DNA of 59,916 bases from positions 210,148 to 270,063 of the forward strand of contig NZ_SJXJ01000007.1 of assembly GCF_004337695.1 (NCBI RefSeq), given 5' to 3'. Shown in pieces: positions 10,169 to 18,409 of the stretch (the stretch's first letter is position 1; every line of letters begins with the position of its first letter). The notes below the pieces were generated by a model, which was given only the letters and a program-made list of their open reading frames with translations, was not told the DNA's origin and ran no database searches. The translations under genes were made by a program, and so were the position numbers. This DNA is from Tenacibaculum sp. M341. Lineage in GTDB: Bacteria > Bacteroidota > Bacteroidia > Flavobacteriales > Flavobacteriaceae.

Positions 10169-11992
10169 ATGAGATTAACCATTTTAAAAACATCTGTTAT
10201 TAGTGGATTTGCGTTGTTTATTTCATGCAAATCTGAAACAGTAAAAGAAATTACTTCCGAAGAAATAACCAAAGAATCAGCAAAAGTTAATGCTTTTTTT
10301 CAAAAACAATTTGAAGAATCATTAGATCGACATCCTATGTATCAGTCTTACTTAGGAATAAAGAAAGATGCTGATAAGTGGAATGACATATCTGATAGTT
10401 TTTTAGATAAAGAGTTAGCTTTAACAAAAGAAGCTTTACAATGGATGGTTGATTCCGTAAATACAAAAGCTTTAGATAAGGACACTAAATTAAGTTACGA
10501 TTTATATAAACAAAGTTTAGAGAATACAATTGCTGATGATACATTTAGATTGTACACTTATCCTGTAAATCAAATGCATGGATCTCAGTCAGAAATTCCT
10601 GCTTTTTTAATCAACATGCATCAAATTGGTAACAAAAAGGATGCTGAAAATTATATCAGCAGATTAAAAGGTATTCAACCAATGTTTGCCCAATTAACTG
10701 AGAACTTAAAAAAGCGTCAAGAAGCAGGCATAATGATTCCGAAGTTTGTTTTTGCTAAAGTATTAGATGATTCTAGAAACATAATTAAAGGAGCGCCTTT
10801 TGATTCATCTTCAGAAAAAAGTACCTTATTAAATGATTTTGAAACCAAAGTATCTAAATTAGATATTGAAGATTCAGAAAAATCAGCATTAATAGAAGAG
10901 GTGAAAAAAGCTCTTAAAAACGAATTTTTAACAGGGTATAACAATTTAATTTCAACTTTAGAGGCTCAAGAAAAAGAAGCAACTACAGACGACGGAGCAT
11001 GGAAGTTTCCGAATGGAGAAGCATTTTATAATAATGCATTAAAAAGAACAACTACTACAGAGTTAACAGCAAATGAAATTCATGAAATAGGTTTAAATGA
11101 AGTGAAAAGAATTCATGGTGAAATGAATGCGATTAAAGAAAAAGTAGGTTTTAAAGGTTCTTTACAAGACTTTTTTAAGTTTATGAAAACCGATAAGCAG
11201 TTTTACTATTCAGCTGATGACAAAGGAAGAAAAGAGTATATGGATAAAGCTGAGTTTATAATTGATAGTATGAAAACTCGTTTAGATGAGTTATTTATTA
11301 CAAAGCCAAAAGCTGATTTACAAGTAAAAGCTGTAGAAGCATTTAGAGAAAAATCTGCAGGTAAAGCATTTTATCAGCAACCAGCGATTGATGGATCTCG
11401 TCCAGGAACGTATTATGCTAATATGTATGATATGGAAAGCATGCCGTCTTATCAAATGGAAGCATTGGCTTATCATGAAGGAATACCAGGACACCATATG
11501 CAAATTGCTATTGCTCAGGAATTAAAAGAGGTTCCTATGTTTAGAAAATTTGGTAGATATACAGCGTATGTTGAAGGTTGGGGACTGTACTCAGAATTTA
11601 TTCCAAAAGAAATGGGCTTTTATGCAGATCCTTATTCTGATTTTGGTCGTTTAGCCATGGAGTTGTGGAGAGCTTGTCGTTTAGTAGTAGATACAGGAAT
11701 TCATGCTAAAAAATGGACACGAGAAGAAGGTATTAAATATTATACTGATAATACACCAAATGCTGAAGCTGATGCCGTTAAAATGGTTGAAAGACATATT
11801 GTAATGCCTAGCCAGGCAACAGCTTATAAAATAGGAATGCTTAAGATTTTAGAATTAAGAGAAAAGGCTAAAAAAGCATTAGCTGATAAATTCGATATTA
11901 GAAAGTTTCATGATGTGGTATTAACTAATGGTCCGTTACCATTGAATGTTTTAGAAAACTTAGTTGACGATTATATTTCGTCTGAGAAATAA
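10169..11992 (+). CDS. DUF885 family lipoprotein, putative zinc metallopeptidase
   Basis: A 607-residue protein of the DUF885 family, whose members look like zinc-dependent carboxypeptidases or oligopeptidases. The key motif is HEGIPGHH (His436-Glu437 to His443), a variant of HExxH followed by the family's AYVEGWGLYSE stretch about 30 residues later, where a further zinc ligand is expected. The N-terminus is a lipoprotein signal (ISGFALFISC), so it is predicted to be anchored in the envelope. It is a single gene between terminators. The family is clear; the substrate is not known from sequence. Confidence 0.85.
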   Translation: MRLTILKTSVISGFALFISCKSETVKEITSEEITKESAKVNAFFQKQFEESLDRHPMYQSYLGIKKDADKWNDISDSFLDKELALTKEALQWMVDSVNTKALDKDTKLSYDLYKQSLENTIADDTFRLYTYPVNQMHGSQSEIPAFLINMHQIGNKKDAENYISRLKGIQPMFAQLTENLKKRQEAGIMIPKFVFAKVLDDSRNIIKGAPFDSSSEKSTLLNDFETKVSKLDIEDSEKSALIEEVKKALKNEFLTGYNNLISTLEAQEKEATTDDGAWKFPNGEAFYNNALKRTTTTELTANEIHEIGLNEVKRIHGEMNAIKEKVGFKGSLQDFFKFMKTDKQFYYSADDKGRKEYMDKAEFIIDSMKTRLDELFITKPKADLQVKAVEAFREKSAGKAFYQQPAIDGSRPGTYYANMYDMESMPSYQMEALAYHEGIPGHHMQIAIAQELKEVPMFRKFGRYTAYVEGWGLYSEFIPKEMGFYADPYSDFGRLAMELWRACRLVVDTGIHAKKWTREEGIKYYTDNTPNAEADAVKMVERHIVMPSQATAYKIGMLKILELREKAKKALADKFDIRKFHDVVLTNGPLPLNVLENLVDDYISSEK

Positions 11993-12011
11993 AATAAGCT
12001 TATCTTAAAAT

Positions 12012-12048
12012 AAAAAAATCCGTAGAAGTAAATTCTACGGATTTTTTT
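12012..12048. terminator. Bidirectional terminator, left copy of a 44-bp direct repeat
   Basis: A perfect 16-bp stem (12012-12027 with 12033-12048) has a 5-nt GTAAA loop, flanked by A and T tracts so it can work on both strands. It separates the convergent DUF885 gene and the minus-strand gene at 12063. The 44 bases 12013-12056 recur identically at 20026-20069. Confidence 0.85.
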
Positions 12049-12062
12049 ATTGAATTCTATTT

Positions 12063-12791
12063 TTATTGACATATATATTTATGAATCATATGCTCAGTAA
12101 TATGTTTTAAAGTTTTTCCTGTTTCTGGATGAATTCCAACAGAAGTAAATATTTCTAATTCTCCAAAATTATTCTTTCCGTACCATACATTAGGATTTCC
12201 AGATTCATCAAAGAAATCATATTCACAGTTGACTTTGATTTTTTTAAAGTATTTGATTCGGTCTTCTTTATATAATTTTAATTTTCCTAGCTCGTACTTT
12301 TTAGTATCAAAAGAGACTTCTTCGTAATGATCATCTTTCCAAATCATCCAACGTTGTTTGGTAGATGCATAGAAGTAAGCAACTCCAGCAAATGAAATAA
12401 TGCAAAAAAGAGTAATAGATGTCTTGTTTTTTTGAATCCTATTTAAAAGGAGATTTAAAAGTGTAGTTGATATTTTTATAGATTTAGAACTTTTTGAACC
12501 TTTTAAATCTATAATTACATTAGATTCTTTTTTGTTTTTTTCTAAAAAGTCTTGATAATCTTCGTAGTCTAAAAATTTACAAAGAGCTAAAACTGTTTTT
12601 TCTTTTTTAATATTTTTTTTACCATAGTAAACATCTCTAAGAGTTCTATCACTTACAGAAGCATTGTATTGGTCGGTTAAAATAATCGAAAGATTTTCAG
12701 AAGTAGGTGTGTCGTTTAATGGAATACCTGAATTTTTTACTTCTTTTTTTTTTACTTTTTTAAAAGCTTGGTCTACTAATTTTTGATGCAT
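12063..12791 (-). CDS. Membrane-anchored HTH-like regulator, unknown role
   Basis: No named family recognised. The 242-residue product has a basic N-terminal third whose LSIILTDQYNASVSDRTLRD and LALCKFLDYEDYQDF pieces resemble the helical DNA-binding-like module common at the N-terminus of Bacteroidetes regulators (a T-L-K/R-x-hydrophobic helix followed by LxxLxxFLGYxxWxDF). A single membrane segment follows (about 124-143, SITLFCIISFAGVAYFYAS), then a C-terminal domain of about 95 residues, predicted extracytoplasmic, with two Trp-Tyr patches (RWMIWKDDHYEEV, NVWYGKNNFGELE) and two Cys. This suggests a one-component sensor passing an envelope signal to DNA or a partner, which is inference. 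It is divergent from the lipoprotein-kinase cluster and convergent with the DUF885 gene. Confidence 0.6.
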   Translation of the reverse strand: MHQKLVDQAFKKVKKKEVKNSGIPLNDTPTSENLSIILTDQYNASVSDRTLRDVYYGKKNIKKEKTVLALCKFLDYEDYQDFLEKNKKESNVIIDLKGSKSSKSIKISTTLLNLLLNRIQKNKTSITLFCIISFAGVAYFYASTKQRWMIWKDDHYEEVSFDTKKYELGKLKLYKEDRIKYFKKIKVNCEYDFFDESGNPNVWYGKNNFGELEIFTSVGIHPETGKTLKHITEHMIHKYICQ

Positions 12792-13136
12792 AATAGTTTG
12801 GTTTTTAGATTTCTAAATTTCGGAATTTTTTAAGAAAAAGATTTCTGAAAACTTTCTCAATACTTTCTTTTTCTCTTCTTAATCAGTCAATTTATCTGAT
12901 GTTTATTTGTGTCAGAATTAAGGAGCTGATCAAATTAATTAATACACAGATTTCTCTTTTCTTCTATTAAAAGAGTAGCGAGTATAGCAGTTAGAAAATA
13001 GGAAAGTGCTATCTACTTTACTCACTTCTCTTTTCACTTTCCGTAAGGCCTTATTAAACGTGTTAGCACACAAAAAACAATTCGATGCAAAACTCGAGCA
13101 GGCATCACTTATGTAAAATTTTAAAACAGAAACAAA
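12792..13136. promoter_or_regulatory. 345-bp divergent regulatory region with structured leader
   Basis: There is no gene on either strand. The right half can fold: AAAAGAG 12969-12975 with CTCTTTT 13028-13034, inside it GAGTA 12980-12984 with TACTC 13019-13023 and TAGCA 12985-12989 with TGCTA 13007-13011. A competing pair is GGAAAGTG 13001-13008 with CACTTTCC 13035-13042, next to a CCGTAAGG octamer at 13041. It could be a 5' leader of the small lipoprotein genes or an operator; which is not resolvable by reading. Confidence 0.4.
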
Positions 13137-13310
13137 ATGAAAAAAATATTTTCAATTATCCTTACGGGTTTCCTTATGTCTGGTTTATTTTCATGCACAG
13201 ATAACGAAGAAGTTGTAACAAACAAATTAGAATTAAATAAGAGTAAAGTAGAGTGTTGTGATGAAGATGGTGAAATTTTGCCACCACCACCACCACCTGA
13301 AGATGATTAA
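13137..13310 (+). CDS. Tiny Cys-Cys/polyproline lipoprotein A (57 aa)
   Basis: A 57-residue lipoprotein precursor. Residues 1-19 are a lipoprotein signal ending in the lipobox LFSC (Cys20), then an acidic segment (TDNEEVVTNKLELNKSKV), a Cys-Cys pair at 40-41 and a tail of six consecutive prolines followed by EDD. A close paralogue follows 32 bp downstream, sharing the signal, the KSKV-x-CC block and the proline-rich acidic tail. No known family recognised. It sits immediately upstream of a sensor kinase/regulator pair, so it may be a target, accessory factor or ligand source of that system (inference). Confidence 0.7.
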   Translation: MKKIFSIILTGFLMSGLFSCTDNEEVVTNKLELNKSKVECCDEDGEILPPPPPPEDD

Positions 13311-13342
13311 AATTTATTACCTTGGAATCTAAAGTTAAAACT

Positions 13343-13513
13343 ATGAGAAAAATATTATTAATTATTCTTACAAGCTTCTTTATGTCTTCCTTGTTTTCAT
13401 GTACAGATACGGAAGAAATAGTATCTAGTAAATTAGAAGCGAGTAAAAGTAAAGTAAAATGTTGTGGTGAAGAAGAGGAAATACCGCCTCCACTTCCACC
13501 AGATAAAGATTAA
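13343..13513 (+). CDS. Tiny Cys-Cys/polyproline lipoprotein B (56 aa)
   Basis: Tandem paralogue of the gene at 13137. The start at 13343 (MRKILLIILTSFFMSSLFSC) gives a clean lipoprotein signal; an upstream in-frame TTG at 13322 would add seven residues. The lipobox Cys is residue 20, followed by TDTEEIVSSKLEASKSKV, Cys-Cys-Gly, a run of acidic residues and PPPLPPDKD. Signal sequence and layout are conserved with copy A while the middle differs, which suggests duplication and divergence. It ends 41 bp before the sensor kinase gene and could be cotranscribed with it. Function unknown. Confidence 0.7.
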   Translation: MRKILLIILTSFFMSSLFSCTDTEEIVSSKLEASKSKVKCCGEEEEIPPPLPPDKD

Positions 13514-13554
13514 AAAGTATTTAAGTTTAATCTTAGATTTAATAAATTAGAGGA

Positions 13555-15198
13555 ATGAAAAAAATAAATAAATCATTCCTCTTTTTTATTTGTCTTCTAT
13601 TTACTACAATCGTGTTTGGACAAAATAAAGTTGATAGTTTGTTGTACTATTCCAAATTAGTACAGCATCCTTCAAAAGATAAAGATTTAGTTAGAGCCTA
13701 TGTTTTTTTTAAAAAAAAATATAAAGAAGCTACAGATAAAGGATATGGTTCAAGTGCTATACATGCATTAAGATATATTTCTAGTGTAGAATTAAAGCAA
13801 AGTTTTTTTGAAGAAAGTGAAAGAACAAGTATTGAGGCTTTAAAACTAGTTGAAAAAGAAAAAAAATCAAACTATAAAAAAGAATTACAAATAGGTTTAT
13901 ATAATCATTTAGGAATCCTTTATAGAAAACAAAAAAACTACGACAAAGCTCATAACCTTTATATTAAATCATTGAAACTATCAGAAAGTTTAAAGGATAG
14001 TATTATTATTTATAATAACATAGCAAATGTTTTTAAAGAAGAAGGAAATTATTATAAATCAAAAGAAATACTGGTTAAGATTTGTGAAAAAATTAAAAAT
14101 GTAGAAAACCATATTTTAAGAGCAAGAGTTTTAGATAATTTAGGAGTGATAAAATCTAAAATGCAAAAAGAGGAAGGAAAAGAGGAAATGTTACTTGCTT
14201 TAGGATTAAGAAAACAAAACAATTATAATATTGGTATTCACACTAGCTATAATAATTTATCAGAGTTTTATAGAAGGAATTTAAATTTGGAAAAAGCTGA
14301 AAAATATGCTTTAAAGAGTTTGTCAGTAGCAAATGAAATTAATAATGATGGTTACAAACATAAATCTCTTGGACTTTTAACAGAATTAAGTAAAGATGCT
14401 TATGCATATGAATATAAAAAGCTAAATGATAGTATTACTGAAGCTAGAATGAAAAGTTCAAATAGATTTGCTTTATTAAAATATAATACCTCTAAAGAAA
14501 AGCAAAAAACAAAAGAAAGTCAGTTAAAAGCAGAAAAAGCAGAAAAACTACGAATAATTTATCAATTTCTAGGATTGATAATTCTGATAATATCCATAGG
14601 TTTTTATTTTTATTATAATGAAAAGCATAAAAAAAATGTTGTAGAAAATGTAATTATTACTGAGGGTAAAATATCTAAAACAATTCATGATGTGATAGCT
14701 AATGATGTATATCATATAATGACAAAGTTTCAATCTGATATAAATACAAAAGAAGAATTATTAGATGATTTAGAAGCAGTATATGAAAGGGCTAGAGATA
14801 TTTCTAGAGATAATTATATGATTGATAAAGATATGGATTTTGAAAAGGTGTTAGGAGATCTATTTTCTAGTTATAAAAACAATAGTGTAAATGTCATTAC
14901 AAAAAACTTACAAGAAATAGCTTGGGAAAAGTTTTCCGTTCAGAAAAAAAATATTTTATATAGAGTATTAAAAGAACTCATGACAAATATGAGGAAATAC
15001 AGTGAAGCTAGCTTTGTAACTATTGGATTTGAACAGAAGAATAAAGTTCATCTTACTTATAAAGATAATGGGGTAGGAGCTGTACTTTCAAAAAAGAATG
15101 GATTGATAAATGCGGAAAGCCGTATAGAATCTGTTGGAGGAAAGATTATTTTTAACTCAGAACCAGAAAATGGTTTCATTGTAAAAATAGTTATATAA
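13555..15198 (+). CDS. TPR-containing sensor histidine kinase (HisKA_3/NarL type)
   Basis: Sensor half of a two-component system. A signal peptide (1-22, ending TTIVFGQ) leads to an extracytoplasmic TPR array (about 30-290, with units such as LGILYRKQKNYDKAHNLYI), a coiled segment, one membrane helix (332-354), then the cytoplasmic kinase. His378 in TIHDVIANDVYHIM is the likely phosphorylated residue (HisKA_3 type). The ATP site shows the N box ELMTNMRKYSEA (474-485), DNGVG (504-508) and the GLINAESRIESVGG segment typical of NarX-like kinases. At 547 residues it is complete. The response regulator gene starts 1 bp after its stop. TPR kinases of this layout are common in Bacteroidetes; the signal is unknown. 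Confidence 0.9.
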   Translation: MKKINKSFLFFICLLFTTIVFGQNKVDSLLYYSKLVQHPSKDKDLVRAYVFFKKKYKEATDKGYGSSAIHALRYISSVELKQSFFEESERTSIEALKLVEKEKKSNYKKELQIGLYNHLGILYRKQKNYDKAHNLYIKSLKLSESLKDSIIIYNNIANVFKEEGNYYKSKEILVKICEKIKNVENHILRARVLDNLGVIKSKMQKEEGKEEMLLALGLRKQNNYNIGIHTSYNNLSEFYRRNLNLEKAEKYALKSLSVANEINNDGYKHKSLGLLTELSKDAYAYEYKKLNDSITEARMKSSNRFALLKYNTSKEKQKTKESQLKAEKAEKLRIIYQFLGLIILIISIGFYFYYNEKHKKNVVENVIITEGKISKTIHDVIANDVYHIMTKFQSDINTKEELLDDLEAVYERARDISRDNYMIDKDMDFEKVLGDLFSSYKNNSVNVITKNLQEIAWEKFSVQKKNILYRVLKELMTNMRKYSEASFVTIGFEQKNKVHLTYKDNGVGAVLSKKNGLINAESRIESVGGKIIFNSEPENGFIVKIVI

Positions 15199-15199
15199 C

Positions 15200-15868
15200 A
15201 TGTATCAAAAAATTTTAGTAGTAGAAGATCAAGAAATTATAAATATAGGTTTACAGTCAGAACTGAAAAAGTTGGATATTGAAACTGTAGATCATGTTAA
15301 GTATTGTGATGATGCGAATTTAAAAATACAAAAAGCAATTAAAGACAAAGTTCCTTATGATATTTTGATCACTGATTTATCTTTTGAAAAAGATCATAGA
15401 GAACAATATTTAACATCAGGATTAGAGTTAGTAGCAAAATTAAGAGAAAAGAAAATAAATATTCCTGTAATAGTATATTCTGTAGAAGATAATTCTGAAG
15501 TAGTAAGAAGATTAGTACATACTTATAATGTAAATGCTTATGTATGCAAAGGAAGAGATGGAACAAGAGAATTAGTGCGAGCCTTGCATAATATTTTTAA
15601 TGGACAAGAAATATACTTGTCGTCCAAAGTAATGAATGCCAGACAGAATACGATGGATAGTAATATTGATGATTACGATATTCAATTATTACAAAAATTA
15701 TCCGAAGGTTTTTCACAAAAAGAGATTAGTCATTATTTTAAGGAAGCTAAAATTACTCCAAGTGGATTGAGTTCTGTAGAAAAAAGATTGAGTAAATTAA
15801 AAGATATTTTTAGAGCAAATAACCCTGTACAGTTAATAGCAATAGCAAAAGATGCCGGTTTTATATAA
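15200..15868 (+). CDS. LuxR/NarL-like response regulator
   Basis: Receiver domain about 1-125 with acidic pair Glu9/Asp10, phospho-acceptor Asp59 (ILITDLSF), the switch position in IVYSVED and Lys117 (VCKGRDG). The C-terminal 60 residues (DIQLLQKLSEGFSQKEIS onward, ending RANNPVQLIAIAKDAGFI) fit a helix-turn-helix of LuxR/NarL kind, somewhat divergent. It is translationally linked to the preceding TPR kinase, so the two form a pair. Likely targets include its own neighbourhood (the small lipoproteins), which is inference. Confidence 0.85.
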   Translation: MYQKILVVEDQEIINIGLQSELKKLDIETVDHVKYCDDANLKIQKAIKDKVPYDILITDLSFEKDHREQYLTSGLELVAKLREKKINIPVIVYSVEDNSEVVRRLVHTYNVNAYVCKGRDGTRELVRALHNIFNGQEIYLSSKVMNARQNTMDSNIDDYDIQLLQKLSEGFSQKEISHYFKEAKITPSGLSSVEKRLSKLKDIFRANNPVQLIAIAKDAGFI

Positions 15869-15955
15869 TACTTTCCTTACATATGGTTTTCCGTATTATT
15901 ATTTTTATTGATGATTATAAATTTGGATTCAGTATTAATTAAAAAAATAAACGAA

Positions 15956-16138
15956 ATGGGATATCCAAAGTTTACCATCAAAAAAAGTGAAAATGATAAA
16001 TATTATTTCAATTTGTATGCAAAAAATTATGAGGTTATAGCAACAAGTCAAATGTATAAAACTAAAAGTGGTTGTATCAATGGTATTAATTCAGTAAAAA
16101 TAAATGCTCCTGAAGCCGAAATAGAAGATATGTCTTGA
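15956..16138 (+). CDS. DUF1508 (YegP-like) family protein
   Basis: The core YPKFTIKKSENDKYYFNLYA followed by SGCINGINSVKINAP matches one DUF1508 repeat, a small beta-alpha domain seen in YegP; its biochemical role is not established. I favour the ATG at 15956 (MGYPKF), since family members begin close to this motif and the site has an A-rich leader; an in-frame ATG at 15911 would add 15 residues. One repeat only (60 residues). It follows the response regulator by about 90 bp and precedes a terminator. Confidence 0.75.
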   Translation: MGYPKFTIKKSENDKYYFNLYAKNYEVIATSQMYKTKSGCINGINSVKINAPEAEIEDMS

Positions 16139-16165
16139 TAGCCTCTATTTTTATCACACTATAAG

Positions 16166-16192
16166 CCTTACAGTAATTCTGTAAGGTTTTTT
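16166..16192 (+). terminator. Terminator after the DUF1508 gene
   Basis: The 8-bp stem CCTTACAG (16166-16173) and CTGTAAGG (16179-16186) has a TAATT loop and is followed by a run of T. The stem is a near relative of the octamer in the hairpin at 16318. Confidence 0.75.
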
Positions 16193-16317
16193 ATTTATCA
16201 TTCTTTCTTAACGGATTCCCGTAAGGTTTTGTTTGGTAACTGTTTTAGTTTTGAAGTAGTTAATACCTAATATAATGTATCATTTTTCAAAACGAAAAAA
16301 AAAGAAAATTGTTAAAT

Positions 16318-16356
16318 AAAAGAAAGCCTTACGGAAATCCGTAAGGCTTTCTTTTT
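16318..16356. terminator. Strong CCTTACGG hairpin terminator
   Basis: A 17-bp perfect stem (16318-16334 with 16339-16355) has loop AAAT, an A tract on the left and a T tract on the right, so it can act on either strand. It lies 45 bp upstream of the next gene's ATG. A degenerate relative (ACGGATTCCCGT) sits at 16211-16222 in the same intergenic stretch. Confidence 0.75.
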
Positions 16357-16400
16357 GGTAGTGAGTAAGTTTGAGCAACAAACTATTAAATAATTATAAG

Positions 16401-16679
16401 ATGAAAACTAAGTATACACAATTAGAAAAATTACCAAAGTCAAAAAAGATGAATTTAAAAATTAAAAGTATTTCAATGGTACTAATTGTTGGAATGGTAT
16501 TGATATTTAGCTCTTGTGGTTCGTCTGATGAAGATATGTTGAATACAAAAGCTGAGTCTGAATGGAAATGTGGAGTACATAATGGAAAACAACTTTACAC
16601 TGGTCCGCAAGGAGGGTGTTATTACTATAATAGTAATGGTAATAAAACATATGTAGAAAGAAAAGAGTGTGCTTGTTAA
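16401..16679 (+). CDS. Lipoprotein with a PBCV-type basic adaptor domain
   Basis: Small secreted lipoprotein. A membrane segment and lipobox (LIFSSCGSS) are followed by an acidic linker and a C-terminal domain of about 38 residues with CGVHNGKQLYTGPQGGCYYY, NSNGNKTYV and a final CAC. The TGPxGGxYYxNxxGxKxYV pattern is that of the PBCV-specific basic adaptor domain (pfam08789), first noted in chlorella virus proteins and also found in bacteria. Four Cys may form two disulphides. The start at 16401 gives 92 residues; the in-frame ATG at 16449 gives a tighter lipoprotein signal (MNLKIKSISMVLIVGMVLIF) and may be the real one. Role unknown, perhaps a small surface adaptor. Confidence 0.7.
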   Translation: MKTKYTQLEKLPKSKKMNLKIKSISMVLIVGMVLIFSSCGSSDEDMLNTKAESEWKCGVHNGKQLYTGPQGGCYYYNSNGNKTYVERKECAC

Positions 16680-16724
16680 ATAATTATTTCTATTGAATAA
16701 AAGAAACTATAAAATTGACCGATT

Positions 16725-17120
16725 ATGAATATAATATCAGAAGAATTAAAAGCCCATTTTTTAAGGCTGTATAGTATTGCCTTTACAGATGATAATTTCC
16801 ATCATTTAGAATTAAAAATGTTATATGACTTTGCCAAAGAAAGAGGAGTTCCAAAAGAAAACTTAGACGCTTTATTGTTAAATCCAACAGAAGTAATTGC
16901 AACAATTCCTGAAGAAACTCATCAAAAAATAACCTATTTATACCAGTTAAGCCAAATGATTTGGGCTGATGGTAAGGTAGACGATAATGAACGAAATGCT
17001 TTAAAAAAGTATATAAAGCTATTTGGGTTTGAAGAGGGAAATGTAGAAGAACTGTCAGATTATTTATTGCATGTAGTAAAAGAGAATATTTCATTAGAAA
17101 ACGTATTAAAAGAACTGTAA
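16725..17120 (+). CDS. TerB-like protein
   Basis: A 131-residue, all-helical cytoplasmic protein. Two acidic, helix-flanked motifs, FTDDNFHHLELKMLYDFAKE and IWADGKVDDNERNALKKYIK, match the repeated D-G-x-[V/I]-xxxE-xxxL pattern of the TerB/TerB-like family, named for tellurite resistance and proposed to bind metal or act as adaptors in membrane-linked stress systems. It is the first gene of a three-gene operon: the next start is 1 bp after its stop, followed by a vWA-like lipoprotein, and vWA proteins are known partners of Ter domains. Actual tellurite resistance is not implied. Confidence 0.65.
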   Translation: MNIISEELKAHFLRLYSIAFTDDNFHHLELKMLYDFAKERGVPKENLDALLLNPTEVIATIPEETHQKITYLYQLSQMIWADGKVDDNERNALKKYIKLFGFEEGNVEELSDYLLHVVKENISLENVLKEL

Positions 17121-17121
17121 A

Positions 17122-18402
17122 ATGATGCTTAAGAAATTAAAAGAATTGGTGCAAGTTTCCACAGTAGAAGAAACGCAAAATGAACAAAATACTAAATTGA
17201 TCCACTTAGATGAACGACAACGAAAACAAACTTATCATGAGTCTGGTTTTAGAGATAGTACTCGTAATTTTGGAGATAGAGTAGCATTGAATATCTGTTT
17301 ACAGGCTATTTATGCGAAGTTTCAAAATGAAGAGAAAGAAAATGAACTGAAACAACAAAAGTATAATGAACCTTATTTGATAGAAAAATTAGAAAAAGAA
17401 ACAGAAATTAAAACAAAAAATGTAGTTATTGATAATTTGAATGAAAAAATTATAAATAGAGAAAAAAGAATAGAAGAACTAAAGCATGAGATTGTTGACA
17501 TTCCTAATAATCCGGAAAAATATGGAATTCAAGCAAAAAAAGGAGCTTCTGTCAAATTTTGGATTGGTGTTGTTTTATTACTTCCTATTACATTGTATTT
17601 ATTCACTTTTTATGTTTCAACATCCTACTCTGCATTTTTCAAACAGTTTAGTTTAGGAGATGGTTTAATGCAATCTATTTTAGATGCAAATGCTTTTTCG
17701 AAGGCATGGCAAGACGGACCTGTAGAGGGAATGTTTGTATCTTTTATTCCTTTTGTATTTATGGGATTGGGATTTTTGATACATATGTTTGGAGAAGTTA
17801 AAAGTTTTGAAAACACTATAAAAACAGTTTCACTGTTTGTTGTCACTTTTATGTTCGATGTTATTTTGGCATATCAAATTGAGAGTAATTTATATGAGCT
17901 TACAAGAAGTATTAATTCAGAAGACTTTTCATTATCTATAGCATTTCAGGAAGTAGCTTTTTGGGGAATCATTTTTGCAGGTTTTATTGTCTATATTATT
18001 TGGGGATTGGTATTTGATTTTGTAATGAAAGAGCATAAAGAAAAGGACAAAATTAAAATGGCTTTAGAAGAACGTACTAACAAGATTACCATAGAAAAAG
18101 AAAATTTACAGCAATTAGATAATGATTTACACAAACTCAAAGAAAGTATTCAAAGTTTAAAAGGGAAAATTGATCAGTTAAACAAAATGATAAATGGTAT
18201 CATTATTCCTGTAAAAGAATATCAATTATATGCTTCAGAATACATGCAAGGTTGGATAACTTCTATAAATCAAAATTTACATGGTTCTTTTACTAAAAAA
18301 CAAGATCTAATTCAAGGATGTAATGAAGCGTATCATATGCATGTGAATGAAATGGGGGCTAACACAGAATATCAACATAAAATATTTTTATCTCAATCTT
18401 AA
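17122..18402 (+). CDS. Four-helix membrane protein with flanking coiled coils
   Basis: No family recognised. The 426-residue product has an N-terminal cytoplasmic part with a long coiled coil (about 65-125, KLEKETEIKTKNVVIDNL), four membrane helices (about 145-167, 205-227, 237-256, 277-300) and a second coiled coil (about 310-360, TNKITIEKENLQQLDNDLHK) followed by a 65-residue tail. The second ATG at 17125 is an equally good start. It sits 1 bp after the TerB-like gene and 7 bp before the vWA-like lipoprotein gene, so the three are probably one transcript and perhaps one membrane complex bridging the cytoplasmic TerB and the extracytoplasmic vWA partner (inference). Confidence 0.65.
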   Translation: MMLKKLKELVQVSTVEETQNEQNTKLIHLDERQRKQTYHESGFRDSTRNFGDRVALNICLQAIYAKFQNEEKENELKQQKYNEPYLIEKLEKETEIKTKNVVIDNLNEKIINREKRIEELKHEIVDIPNNPEKYGIQAKKGASVKFWIGVVLLLPITLYLFTFYVSTSYSAFFKQFSLGDGLMQSILDANAFSKAWQDGPVEGMFVSFIPFVFMGLGFLIHMFGEVKSFENTIKTVSLFVVTFMFDVILAYQIESNLYELTRSINSEDFSLSIAFQEVAFWGIIFAGFIVYIIWGLVFDFVMKEHKEKDKIKMALEERTNKITIEKENLQQLDNDLHKLKESIQSLKGKIDQLNKMINGIIIPVKEYQLYASEYMQGWITSINQNLHGSFTKKQDLIQGCNEAYHMHVNEMGANTEYQHKIFLSQS

Positions 18403-18409
18403 TTAAACT

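Noticed and set aside
13322-13342. Upstream TTG start for small lipoprotein B
   Set aside because: It would place seven charged and polar residues in front of a complete lipoprotein signal that begins at the ATG 13343 and aligns with the start of the paralogue.
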